The position numbers were made by a program, and so were the translations under genes. From the NCBI GenBank assembly GCA_958352855.1, contig CATWQE010000026.1:1-34546 (forward strand): a stretch of DNA of 34,546 nt, read 5' to 3'. Origin of the DNA: an uncultured Bacillota bacterium (GTDB taxonomy: Bacteria; Bacillota; Clostridia; Lachnospirales; Lachnospiraceae). Shown here piece after piece: positions 1-8,196 of the stretch; position 1 is the stretch's first letter; each line of letters starts with the position of its first letter. The notes under the pieces are model-generated. The model saw only the letters and a list, made by a program, of their open reading frames with translations, was not told where the DNA came from and did not search any database.

Positions 1-60
1 GCAAACTGGCGTAACAAAAGTTTAACATGAAGCAATAAGTAAGCAGTAAGGAGAAACAGT

Positions 61-984
61 ATGAAAAAAACAGCATTGGTAATCATGGCAGCGGGTCTTG
101 GAAGCCGCTTTGGAGAAGGAATTAAACAGTTGGCAAAGGTAGGTCCTGAGGGTGAAATCATTATGGACTATTCCATCCATGATGCCCTGGAAGCCGGATT
201 TAATAAAGTGATCTTTATTATCCGAAAAGATATTGAAGCAGAATTTAAAGAAATTATTGGAAACAGAATTGAAAAAATTACAGAAGTTGCTTATGTGTAC
301 CAGGATTTAAAGGACCTTCCGGAAGGTTTTACCTGTCCCGCAGACAGAACAAAACCATGGGGAACAGGTCATGCGGTTCTGGCAGCTAAAAAAGCCATTA
401 CAGAACCTTTTGTAGTTATTAATGCAGACGATTACTATGGAAAAGAAGCTTTTGTGAAAATCCATGACTATCTGGTGGAAGAAAAAACAGAAAGTGAAAA
501 CATGGATATCTGCATGGCTGGTTTTATTCTGGAAAATACACTCAGCGATAATGGAGGCGTTACCAGAGGTGTTTGTACTTTAAATGAAAATAAGAAACTG
601 GTTGGTATTGAAGAAACCTACAACATTCAGAAAACACCGGAAGGTCCGGCAGCAGTGGATGAAGAAACCAAAGAGAAGAAAGCTCTGGATTCCCAGACAC
701 TGGTTTCTATGAATATGTGGGGACTGACACCGGCATTTCTGGAAGTGCTGGAACAGGGCTTTAAAGAATTCCTGGCAGATGTAAAACCAGGAGATATTAA
801 GAAGGAATATTTGCTTCCGGCAGTGGTGGATCAGTTGATTAAAGAAAACAAAGCAGAAGTATCTGTATTAAAGACACATGACACCTGGTTCGGCGTGACT
901 TATCAGGAAGATAAGGAAACAGTTATGGAAGCTTTTAAGGAGCTGGTAAAAAAAGGAGTATATAAGGCGCCGCTGTTTTCATAA
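61..984 (+). CDS. Sugar-phosphate nucleotidyltransferase (NTP_transferase family)
   Basis: Predicted cytoplasmic enzyme that joins a nucleoside triphosphate and a sugar-1-phosphate to give an NDP-sugar. The 307-residue protein opens with the nucleotide-binding signature AAGLGSRFGEGIKQ (about residues 10-23). It carries KPWGTGHAVLAAK at 98-110 and the metal-binding NADDYYG at 121-127, as in this Rossmann-like family. There is no C-terminal left-handed beta-helix, so it is not a full GlmU. The start has a good ribosome site (AAGGAGA, about 48-54). The next gene is glmM, which makes glucosamine-1-phosphate, so a hexosamine or glucose-1-phosphate substrate is an attractive inference, but the exact sugar and base cannot be read from sequence. 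Family confidence is high, substrate confidence low. Confidence 0.85.
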   Translation: MKKTALVIMAAGLGSRFGEGIKQLAKVGPEGEIIMDYSIHDALEAGFNKVIFIIRKDIEAEFKEIIGNRIEKITEVAYVYQDLKDLPEGFTCPADRTKPWGTGHAVLAAKKAITEPFVVINADDYYGKEAFVKIHDYLVEEKTESENMDICMAGFILENTLSDNGGVTRGVCTLNENKKLVGIEETYNIQKTPEGPAAVDEETKEKKALDSQTLVSMNMWGLTPAFLEVLEQGFKEFLADVKPGDIKKEYLLPAVVDQLIKENKAEVSVLKTHDTWFGVTYQEDKETVMEAFKELVKKGVYKAPLFS

Positions 985-988
985 ATTA

Positions 989-1017
989 GTGACAAATTTC
1001 TCAAAATGTGTTATTGT
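989..1017 (+). promoter_or_regulatory. Possible sigma-A promoter for glmM
   Basis: GTGACA at 989-994 and TATTGT at 1012-1017 are separated by 17 bases, directly upstream of glmM and just after the stop codon of the preceding gene. The match is moderate, so glmM may also be transcribed from further upstream. Confidence 0.35.
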
Positions 1018-1073
1018 GTTAAAGGAACTGATAAGACAAAAAAAGAGAATGATTGTGCAAAAAGGAGCTAATT

Positions 1074-2417
1074 ATGGGTAAATATTTTGGAACAGATGGT
1101 TTTCGCGGGGAAGCAAATGTAGATTTAACGGTAGAACATGCTTTTAAAGTAGGACGTTTTTTGGGCTGGTATTTTGGAAAAGAACACAAAGCCAGAATCG
1201 TCATTGGAAAAGATACCAGAAGAAGCAGCTATATGTTTGAATATTCACTGGTGGCAGGTCTTACTGCATCAGGAGCGGACGTTTATCTGCTTCACGTAAC
1301 CACAACACCAAGTGTATCCTATGTGGTGCGTACAGAAGATTTTGACTGTGGTATTATGATTTCTGCAAGTCATAATCCTTTTTACGACAATGGAATTAAA
1401 ATCATTAACGGAAGCGGACAGAAGATGGAAGCTGCTGTAGAAGAGCAGATTGAGGCATATATTGATGGCGAAACAGAGGAATTACCTCTGGCAAAAAAAG
1501 AAAATATCGGACGTACCGTAGACTTTTCAGCAGGAAGAAACCGTTATATTGGTTATCTGATTTCCATACCTACCAGAGCATTTAAAAACGTAAGAGTGGG
1601 ATTAGACTGTTCGAACGGAAGCGCTTCTGCCATTGCAAAAAGTGTGTTTGATGCCCTGGGCGCTAAAACTTATGTGATTCATAATGAGCCAAACGGTGTG
1701 AATATTAATACAAATTGTGGTTCTACTCACATTGAAGAGCTGAAACGATTTGTCAAGGAAAATCATCTGGACGTTGGATTTGCCTATGATGGAGATGCAG
1801 ACCGTTGTATTGCTGTAGATGATCAGGGAGAAGAGGTAAACGGCGATCTGATTATGTATGTATGTGGTAAATACATGAAGGAATGCGGAAAGCTGAATAA
1901 TAATACCATTGTAACTACCGTAATGTCTAACCTGGGATTATATAAGGCATGCGACAGAGAAGGAATTTCCTATGAGAAAACAGCAGTAGGAGATAAATAT
2001 GTGTGTGAAAACATGATGGCTAATGGTCACTCCATTGGTGGAGAGCAGTCTGGTCACATTATTTTTGCAAAACATGCCACTACAGGAGACGGTATTCTTA
2101 CTTCTCTGAAGCTTATGGAAGTGATTATTGAGAAGAAAATGCCTCTTAGTACACTGACAAAAGAAGTGAAAATTTATCCTCAGGTTCTGAAAAATGTGAG
2201 AGTTCTGGATAAAAAGGCTGCCAGAGAGAATGAGAAAGTAGTAGAGGCTGTGAAACAGGTGGAGGAAGCTCTTGGAAATGAGGGAAGAATCCTGGTTCGG
2301 GAAAGCGGAACAGAACCACTGATCCGCGTTATGGTAGAGGCTGCTACCGATGAAATCTGTGAGCGCTATGTAAATCAGGTTCTTGAGGTGATAGAAGCAG
2401 AACATCTCATGGCATAA
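1074..2417 (+). CDS. glmM: Phosphoglucosamine mutase GlmM
   Basis: Interconverts glucosamine-6-phosphate and glucosamine-1-phosphate on the route to UDP-GlcNAc for peptidoglycan and other surface glycans. The 447-residue length is typical of the family. Visible motifs are TDGFRG near residue 7, the active-site phosphoserine loop ISASHNP (Ser about 99), the magnesium loop DGDADR at 239-244, the sugar-binding EQSGH at about 324-328, and the phosphate-binding RESGTEP at about 409-415. I chose ATG 1074 because AAAGGAG at 1061-1067 is correctly spaced and the family starts at MGKYFGTDG. An in-frame TTG at 1053 would add seven residues with no ribosome site. It lies downstream of a sugar nucleotidyltransferase, which fits a joint role in NDP-sugar supply. 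Confidence 0.93.
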   Translation: MGKYFGTDGFRGEANVDLTVEHAFKVGRFLGWYFGKEHKARIVIGKDTRRSSYMFEYSLVAGLTASGADVYLLHVTTTPSVSYVVRTEDFDCGIMISASHNPFYDNGIKIINGSGQKMEAAVEEQIEAYIDGETEELPLAKKENIGRTVDFSAGRNRYIGYLISIPTRAFKNVRVGLDCSNGSASAIAKSVFDALGAKTYVIHNEPNGVNINTNCGSTHIEELKRFVKENHLDVGFAYDGDADRCIAVDDQGEEVNGDLIMYVCGKYMKECGKLNNNTIVTTVMSNLGLYKACDREGISYEKTAVGDKYVCENMMANGHSIGGEQSGHIIFAKHATTGDGILTSLKLMEVIIEKKMPLSTLTKEVKIYPQVLKNVRVLDKKAARENEKVVEAVKQVEEALGNEGRILVRESGTEPLIRVMVEAATDEICERYVNQVLEVIEAEHLMA

Positions 2418-2447
2418 ATATTGTAACAGAGAGAAGAGGGAAAACAG

Positions 2448-3482
2448 GTGAAGAAAACTGTATATGTAGTTATTGCCGCAGCTCTTTGCCTGCTGGCCGG
2501 CTGTAAAGAGAAAGAACTTACAGAATATGAAAAAGGTATGGAAAAGCTGGAACAGCAAAAGTATGAAAAGGCTGTAGGATACTTTGAAAATGCCATTGAA
2601 AAAGGGAATAGTCCGGAGCTGGCCTGGCGGGGAATCGGCATTGCCAGAACAGAGCAGGGTGCTTATGAGAAGGCAGAGGAAGCCTTTACAACAGCTCTTA
2701 AGGTGAGTGAAAAGAAGCAAAAAGCCCTGAAAAGAGACTTATCGCTTTATCTGGCAGATGTACAGTACCGTCAGGAGGATTACAGCAGTTGTATTGAAAC
2801 CTGTGATAAGCTTCTGGAAACAGGGAAAACAGAGGATGCTTATTTCCTGAGAGGAAGCGCCTATCTTCAGAGAAGCGAATATAAAAAAGCAGAGAAGGAT
2901 TTTCAAAAAGTACTTTCAAACTCCAAAGATTACCAGGATTATCTGGATATTTATATGGTATACCAGGCGTGTGATTTGAATGCAGATGGAGCAGAATATC
3001 TGGAAGATGGTTTAAAGATAAAAGGCAGTTCCCCTGACGATTTTTATCAGAGGGGACGGATGTATTATTATCTCTCTGAATATAAAAATGCAGAGAAAGA
3101 GATGAAAAAAGCCAGAGAAAAAGGCTATGACCAGGCAACAGTATATCTGGGAAAGATTTATGCGGAAAACCAGGAAGTTGATAAGGCTATGACCATGTAT
3201 GAAGAGTGCCTGGAAATAGAAGGACTGAAGGCGGAAGGCTACAACGGACTGGCCGTCTGTGCTGCCTCAGAAGGAGACTATGAAAAGGCGCTTTCCTACA
3301 TAGAGAAAGGGCTGAAGCAGGATGACTGGGAAATGAACCAGGCGCTCTTGTTTAACCAGATTGTGTTTTATGAAAAATCCATGGACTTTGCATCTGCAAA
3401 AGAAAAAGTCACAGCCTATCTGGAGATGTATCCAGGGGATAAGGCTGCTGTAAGGGAAGGGTATTTTCTGGAAACCAGGTAA
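2448..3482 (+). CDS. TPR-repeat lipoprotein
   Basis: Predicted exported lipoprotein of 344 residues with a GTG start. A short signal peptide ends in a lipobox (LLAGC, Cys about 19), so the mature protein should be anchored on the outer face of the membrane. The rest is a nearly continuous array of about seven or eight tetratricopeptide-type helical hairpins, with recurrent patterns such as YEKAVGYFENAIEKG and YKKAEKDFQKVL. This points to a protein-protein scaffold with no catalytic domain. It follows glmM by 30 bases and is probably co-transcribed with it. The partner protein is unknown. The alternative ORFs on the opposite strand here are non-coding shadows. Confidence 0.8.
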   Translation: MKKTVYVVIAAALCLLAGCKEKELTEYEKGMEKLEQQKYEKAVGYFENAIEKGNSPELAWRGIGIARTEQGAYEKAEEAFTTALKVSEKKQKALKRDLSLYLADVQYRQEDYSSCIETCDKLLETGKTEDAYFLRGSAYLQRSEYKKAEKDFQKVLSNSKDYQDYLDIYMVYQACDLNADGAEYLEDGLKIKGSSPDDFYQRGRMYYYLSEYKNAEKEMKKAREKGYDQATVYLGKIYAENQEVDKAMTMYEECLEIEGLKAEGYNGLAVCAASEGDYEKALSYIEKGLKQDDWEMNQALLFNQIVFYEKSMDFASAKEKVTAYLEMYPGDKAAVREGYFLETR

Positions 3483-3498
3483 AGGTTTATTGGAAATT

Positions 3499-3546
3499 AA
3501 AAAAGCTGTTATATTATGACAAACCATAATATGGCAGTTTTTTTAT
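3499..3546 (+). terminator. Rho-independent terminator after TPR lipoprotein gene
   Basis: The left arm AAAAGCTGTTATATTATG and the right arm CATAATATGGCAGTTTTT form a long hairpin with a few G-T pairs and a tiny loop, followed by a T run. It ends the glmM-TPR transcript and shows that an upstream ATG at 3516, which lies inside the hairpin, is not a likely start for the next gene. Confidence 0.75.
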
Positions 3547-3563
3547 TTCATAAAAATATCGAA

Positions 3564-3592
3564 ATGACATTCAAAATAGATTATAATATAAA
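3564..3592 (+). promoter_or_regulatory. Possible promoter for the AlbA/RecG-like gene
   Basis: ATGACA at 3564-3569 and TATAAA at 3587-3592 are 17 bases apart in a very AT-rich stretch, 50 bases ahead of the GTG start at 3642. AT-rich sequence makes chance matches common. Confidence 0.35.
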
Positions 3593-3641
3593 TATTATTT
3601 ATGTATTGAAAAATAAAATCAAGTGGAAAGCAGGTGGGAAT

Positions 3642-5102
3642 GTGATTCAAAAAGTGTTTTTTGGAGAAGGAAAAAATATTGAATTTAAAAGAGAGATTCC
3701 AAGAAATCATGAAAAATTTTTAAAAGATATTATTGCTTTTTCAAACAGTACAGGTGGCAAAATTATATTGGGAATTGAGGATGAAACAGGAATAGTTTGT
3801 GGAATTGGGGAACAAAGTCCCTTTAAGTTGTCAGATTCTATTTCTAATATGATTTCGGATGCATGTACACCGCAGATAGAACCAGATATTTCCATTCAGA
3901 CAGTAGAAGAAAAAACAGTACTTGTGATAGAAGTGATGCCAGGGAAATTTAGACCATATTATATTGCAAATAAAGGAAAAGCGACTACTTCGTTTATTCG
4001 GATTAATGGGACGAGCAGACCTGCTGACACAAGAAAACTAAAAGAGTTAGAAATGGAAGGACAGAATATTTCCTATGATTCGCTACAGGAAATAGGGGAA
4101 AAATTTGATGAAGAAAAAGTATGTAATCTTTGTAAGACAATGAAAAAGATTGCTGTTTTATCTTGCAAAACTGAAGAGGAAAAGGACGCAATAAAGGATA
4201 TGACAGTAGAGAAGCTGGTGGACTTTGGGATACTTTGCAGAATAGGAAAAAATTTATATCCAACACATGCTTTTGAGCTGATGACAGATAATCAAAGTAA
4301 ATCAGCCAAAATTCAGTGTGCATTGTTTAAAGGCTCAATTAGAGATATTTTTATTGACCAGAAAGAATTTGATGGACCGATTTACAGGCAGGTGGAAGAT
4401 GCGTATCAATTTGTGTTAAGACACATTAATATGGGGGCAGAAATCGGAGGAATATACAGGACCAATGCTTATGAATTGCCCATATCTGCTATTCGTGAGA
4501 TGATTGCAAATGCTGTTGTGCATAGAAGCTATTTAGATAATTCTTGTATACAAGTGTGTATTTTTGATGACAGAATTGAAGTATTATCGCCCGGAATGCT
4601 TTATGGAGGATTAGACATTGAAACTGCCAAACAGGGAAAATCTACGTGCAGAAATGAAGCCATAGCAGAGGCATTTCATTATATGCATATAGTGGAAGCG
4701 TGGGGAACAGGAATTCCCAGGATTATCAATAGATGTAAAGAATATGGCTTAAGAGAGCCTGTTTTTGAAGAGTTTGGAGATGGTTTTAAGGTTACCATAT
4801 TCCGAAAAGTAAGCAATGACTTTAAAAATATAGGCAATGATGCAGAAAAAGTAAGCAATGCTTTTGAAGCGTATTTGCCCTTGTTTCAAAAAGCAGAAAT
4901 AACAGAAAAATTTATGAAAAATATAAGGCTTATATTTGCGGAAAGCGGTACAGAAAAAGTTTTTGGACAAACAAATGTGATGGAATGGTTATCGTGTTCC
5001 AAATCAAAAGCAACGAATGTAATGAATGCAATGAAGGCTGCCAGGGTAATTGAAAAAGTTACCGGTTTGGGGGCTGGAAAATATAAGTTCATAAAATTAT
5101 AG
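3642..5102 (+). CDS. AlbA_2/Schlafen-type DNA-binding domain with RecG-C-like ATPase domain
   Basis: Predicted DNA-associated regulator or stress protein of 486 residues, related to proteins often labelled 'ATP-binding protein' or 'RecG-like'. The N-terminus is an AlbA_2/Schlafen domain (FGEGKNIEFKRE, then IAFSNSTGGKIILGIED). A GHKL-like ATP-binding domain (HATPase_c_4) follows from about residue 280, with EMIANAVVHRSY, then DRIEVLSPGML and VEAWGTGIPRI. The C-terminus resembles a winged helix (TNVMEWLSCSKSKATNVM). No helicase domain is present, so it is not RecG. I chose GTG 3642 because AGGTGGGA lies just upstream and the conserved domain begins there; a longer frame from 3516 runs through the preceding terminator. 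A short internal repetition (KVSNDF, then KVSNAF) precedes the C-terminal domain. It is a single-gene unit between two terminators, AT-rich compared with its neighbours, and likely horizontally acquired. Its cellular role is unknown. Confidence 0.8.
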   Translation: MIQKVFFGEGKNIEFKREIPRNHEKFLKDIIAFSNSTGGKIILGIEDETGIVCGIGEQSPFKLSDSISNMISDACTPQIEPDISIQTVEEKTVLVIEVMPGKFRPYYIANKGKATTSFIRINGTSRPADTRKLKELEMEGQNISYDSLQEIGEKFDEEKVCNLCKTMKKIAVLSCKTEEEKDAIKDMTVEKLVDFGILCRIGKNLYPTHAFELMTDNQSKSAKIQCALFKGSIRDIFIDQKEFDGPIYRQVEDAYQFVLRHINMGAEIGGIYRTNAYELPISAIREMIANAVVHRSYLDNSCIQVCIFDDRIEVLSPGMLYGGLDIETAKQGKSTCRNEAIAEAFHYMHIVEAWGTGIPRIINRCKEYGLREPVFEEFGDGFKVTIFRKVSNDFKNIGNDAEKVSNAFEAYLPLFQKAEITEKFMKNIRLIFAESGTEKVFGQTNVMEWLSCSKSKATNVMNAMKAARVIEKVTGLGAGKYKFIKL

Positions 5103-5110
5103 AGCAAATA

Positions 5111-5160
5111 AAAAAACCAGAAATCGGATACTAAGATAGCATCCGATTTCTGGCTTTTTT
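5111..5160. terminator. Bidirectional terminator
   Basis: Perfect 13-bp stem (CCAGAAATCGGAT at 5117-5129 with ATCCGATTTCTGG at 5141-5153), with an A run before and a T run after. It serves the two convergent genes on either side. Confidence 0.9.
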
Positions 5161-5165
5161 GTGTT

Positions 5166-7985
5166 TTACTGCGCCAGTGGTGTTTCAGAACCATATACCT
5201 GGACTTCGTAGATACGTGCTGCGCTATCAGAGCCCTGGGTAGGCTTTACAACAGACAGTTTCACATATCTTGCGTTTACAGGTGCAAAGGTATCTAAGGT
5301 TGTTCCCGCTGTATTTTTGGTTACAGTTACAACAGGTGTGTATTCTACACCGTCTGTACTTACAGAGATGGTGTAGGCTTTTGTATTCATATCAGCGCCT
5401 TCACCTCCGGCTTCTGCATGAGAGATGCCAACCTGGCTTACCGTTGTTTCTGCTCCTAAGTCAATGGTGAGTTCGTGAGGCGCAGTACCGGTAGCGCACC
5501 ATTTCTTTTTCACATCCCCATCCACAGCAAAAGGAGGAGCTTCGTTTTCATTTACATAGGCAGTAGCTTCTGTGGATTTTCCCTGAGAAAGAAGGGAAAG
5601 TTCAGCATCTTTTGCCAGGTCATCTGTAACAAGAATGCATCCTGTGTAGGTTTTTTCATCTTTTCCGGATTTATTTTTTGCCGTTACGGTTACATCATAT
5701 ACACCGGCTTTATCGTAAGTAACGGTAACAGATTCGCCATCTGCAGATTCCTGACTGGAGCCTGGAAGTGTCCAGGAAACCTCTTCAGTGTTCTGAGAGC
5801 AACTGCTTTCAAAGGTTACGCTGCTTCCGGTGCCGATTAAAGTCTGAGAGGCTTTTAATCCGGCTTTTGGCAGGCTGTTATCCGGCCATTCTGCTTTTAC
5901 AGATGCTTCTTTGCCAGCTTTTAATGTGTTTGTTACAGGAACTACTGCAAAGGTGGACTGGTTGGTTTCATCTGTTCTTGGGAGGGTGTTGATATAGAAA
6001 CATTCTGTATTGGAAACACCCAGAAGAGAACGGGATTTGTCCTCATTAATACGGTAAATTTCATAGCAGGAAGCCTTTTCGTCACTTTCCCAGGACAGGC
6101 GGAAGCCTGCATACATACCGTCTTCGTCAAATTCTGCATCATCCACAGAAACATTAGAAACGGTTGCAGTCTTTTCTTCTTCACCAGTCATGGAAATATT
6201 TCCAAAGAAGAACTGATAATGGCTGTCCTCTTCTTTGGCTGTCATTTCGTAAGAAATACGACGGATATTTTTACCTTCCAGTTTGGAAAGGTCATAAGTT
6301 ACAGTTGTCCAGTCTGTACCTACTTTTTTGTCACCTTTCAGGGTTTCTGTGGAACCATCATCCAGTGTAAGAACAGCATGTAAGGATGTTTCTGTGGTTG
6401 CCTTGGCAGTTGTGGTGAAAGTGGTAGATTTTTCTACAGGCAGGTCTGCGCTGTACAGGTGAATCACAGAGGAATCCTCTTTTCCCATATTGCCAAGAAG
6501 CTTCAGAGAGCTTCCTCCATACCATGCATTTCCTACATCAAAGTAAGCGGTTAAGTTGTTGTCTCCTTCGTGCTCCATCATCCAGCGGTAAGTAGGGAGA
6601 ATGTCGCCAATGCTTCGGTTGTTCCAGTCTAAGGTAGAAATCTGCTCTCCGTTTTTAAAGAAACTATAGCCGCTTCCTGTATTAAAATTGGTTACAAAAG
6701 GAAGAGAAGTAATAGCAGATTTTTCAACCGCATAGGTAGACACACCATGCCACTGGGTGTCAGAAGCATATTCAATTTCTGCAGATGGGTCCTGTTTGCT
6801 GTTGACCCAGAGGTTGTTTTCTTTTTTATGGAAGTCATCTAAGTTTTGAGCAGAAGTATAAGCCCAGTTTGGACAATACAGACCCAGGGAAGTATGGGTG
6901 CTGTTGTCACCGGATTCAAATAAATCCCAGCGGATTGGGGTCATATAACCGTCTGCCTGGATATCCACACCGGCAAATACCTGATAAGGGTCAAGTCCCA
7001 GTTCTTCTGCTTTTTCAGCGGATGACTTGATAAGTTCTTCAGATGCCAGTTCATCCTCTGTCCACCAGAAATTCAGGAACATTTCATCTGCTACTGCATT
7101 GCCTTCTTCATCCACCAGGAACATGGAGTTTTTATCAGTTAATGCATTCTGCCAGTCCATTTTACCTTCGGAAGTCATGGAATCATAGTAAATGACACGA
7201 AGTTCTGGCGCCTGGGATTTCATATATTTGATAAATTCCTGCATTTTCTGCGCATGTTCAGGAGAAAGAGGCTCTTCCTCGGCTCCTTCGGTTTCCTGGT
7301 TAATGAACCATCCGTCAAAACCATAGGTCTGGGCTACTTCAATAAGTTTATCAGCCAGAGGGAAGGTGCCGTCAGATTCCTGCTTCAGGAAGGTGTTCAG
7401 CCATTCCATTTTTCCACCTGCAACATCCTGTGGGAAAAATACTGTGCCAATCACAGGAACACCATTTTTATGTCCTAAATTGGTAACGTCCGGACTTGGG
7501 GGAACAATGAGACCTTCTCCTGAAGAACCGCCCCAGTATACCAGTTCGTCCACGTACTGCCAGTAAGTAAAGATATTACAGTCTACCTTATTCAGACCAT
7601 GGGGCGCATTGCCGCTGGTACTGGAATTCATAATGGAAATTGCCATGACCTCAGTATCTTTATTCTGAGTGCTGTTTACAGGTGTGAGGTTTTCTTTATC
7701 CACTCTCTGAGCCAGGGGAACGGTACTGATATTATAAGCCAGGTCCGGGTCTTCTTCTGGATTCCACTCTAAGAGCTGTTCCGGGAACCAGTAGGAGGAT
7801 TCTGGCTGATTGTTCATTACCATTTCCTTAGCTTCATTTTCTTCTGTAACCTGATATTTGATGCTGGACTTGCCAGCTTTTGTGTCTGAGGAAGCAGAGC
7901 CTCCCTGACAGGCAGTAAGACCCGCGGTCATCAAAAGCGACATGCCAATGGCAGCAGGTTTATATAAAGATTGCTTTCTTTTCAT
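5166..7985 (-). CDS. GH85 endo-beta-N-acetylglucosaminidase, multidomain lipoprotein
   Basis: Predicted surface enzyme that cuts between the two GlcNAc residues of the N-glycan core, releasing glycans from glycoproteins. The 939-residue protein has a signal peptide and lipobox (GLTAC, Cys about 26). The GH85 catalytic domain covers about residues 65-490. It includes YWQYVDELVYWGGS at 141-154, VPVIGTVFFPQ at 176-186, and the catalytic strand YGFDGWFINQETEG, whose Asn 229 and Glu 231 match the Asn-x-Glu pair known in Endo-D and Endo-A enzymes. After it come a jelly-roll-like region (about 490-620), a fibronectin III-like segment (about 630-710), a PKD-like domain (about 715-790) and a C-terminal F5/8 type C carbohydrate-binding domain (about 800-935, ending RIYEVQVYG). 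There is no LPXTG anchor. It is a monocistronic gene, convergent with the AlbA-type gene and divergent from hflX. Preference for high-mannose or complex glycans cannot be read from the sequence. Confidence 0.9.
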   Translation of the reverse strand: MKRKQSLYKPAAIGMSLLMTAGLTACQGGSASSDTKAGKSSIKYQVTEENEAKEMVMNNQPESSYWFPEQLLEWNPEEDPDLAYNISTVPLAQRVDKENLTPVNSTQNKDTEVMAISIMNSSTSGNAPHGLNKVDCNIFTYWQYVDELVYWGGSSGEGLIVPPSPDVTNLGHKNGVPVIGTVFFPQDVAGGKMEWLNTFLKQESDGTFPLADKLIEVAQTYGFDGWFINQETEGAEEEPLSPEHAQKMQEFIKYMKSQAPELRVIYYDSMTSEGKMDWQNALTDKNSMFLVDEEGNAVADEMFLNFWWTEDELASEELIKSSAEKAEELGLDPYQVFAGVDIQADGYMTPIRWDLFESGDNSTHTSLGLYCPNWAYTSAQNLDDFHKKENNLWVNSKQDPSAEIEYASDTQWHGVSTYAVEKSAITSLPFVTNFNTGSGYSFFKNGEQISTLDWNNRSIGDILPTYRWMMEHEGDNNLTAYFDVGNAWYGGSSLKLLGNMGKEDSSVIHLYSADLPVEKSTTFTTTAKATTETSLHAVLTLDDGSTETLKGDKKVGTDWTTVTYDLSKLEGKNIRRISYEMTAKEEDSHYQFFFGNISMTGEEEKTATVSNVSVDDAEFDEDGMYAGFRLSWESDEKASCYEIYRINEDKSRSLLGVSNTECFYINTLPRTDETNQSTFAVVPVTNTLKAGKEASVKAEWPDNSLPKAGLKASQTLIGTGSSVTFESSCSQNTEEVSWTLPGSSQESADGESVTVTYDKAGVYDVTVTAKNKSGKDEKTYTGCILVTDDLAKDAELSLLSQGKSTEATAYVNENEAPPFAVDGDVKKKWCATGTAPHELTIDLGAETTVSQVGISHAEAGGEGADMNTKAYTISVSTDGVEYTPVVTVTKNTAGTTLDTFAPVNARYVKLSVVKPTQGSDSAARIYEVQVYGSETPLAQ

Positions 7986-8050
7986 GTTGCCTCTCCTTTT
8001 CTTTCTTTTGTTACTCCGGAGTTTTGAATGCCTTTACTATACTATAAAAC

Positions 8051-8079
8051 TTGACAGGAAAATAGTGGAAAGATACTAG
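8051..8079 (+). promoter_or_regulatory. Possible promoter for hflX
   Basis: A perfect TTGACA at 8051-8056 is followed after 17 bases by TACTAG at 8074-8079, about 118 bases ahead of the hflX start. The -10 element is weak. The divergent endoglycosidase gene must also be transcribed from this 211-bp region, and TATAGT repeats are visible on the minus strand near 8036-8046. Confidence 0.4.
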
Positions 8080-8196
8080 ATTTTCTGTAGGAATTCTACA
8101 AAGAAGAAGGGGTATTTTGAAATTCTGTGAGAATGGGGCTTGCCTTGCCATGGAGATGGAAGTATCATAAAGAAAGAATAAGAAGAGGAGAACAAT

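Noticed and set aside
1938..2720. 260-residue open frame on the minus strand across the end of glmM and the start of the TPR gene
   Set aside because: It lies antisense to two clear genes, has no ribosome site or recognisable domain, and its Phe/Leu/Cys-rich composition is that of a shadow frame.
3516..3641. Extended N-terminus of the AlbA/RecG-like protein from ATG 3516
   Set aside because: The added 42 residues run through a terminator hairpin and promoter-like DNA and do not resemble the family; GTG 3642 has a ribosome site.
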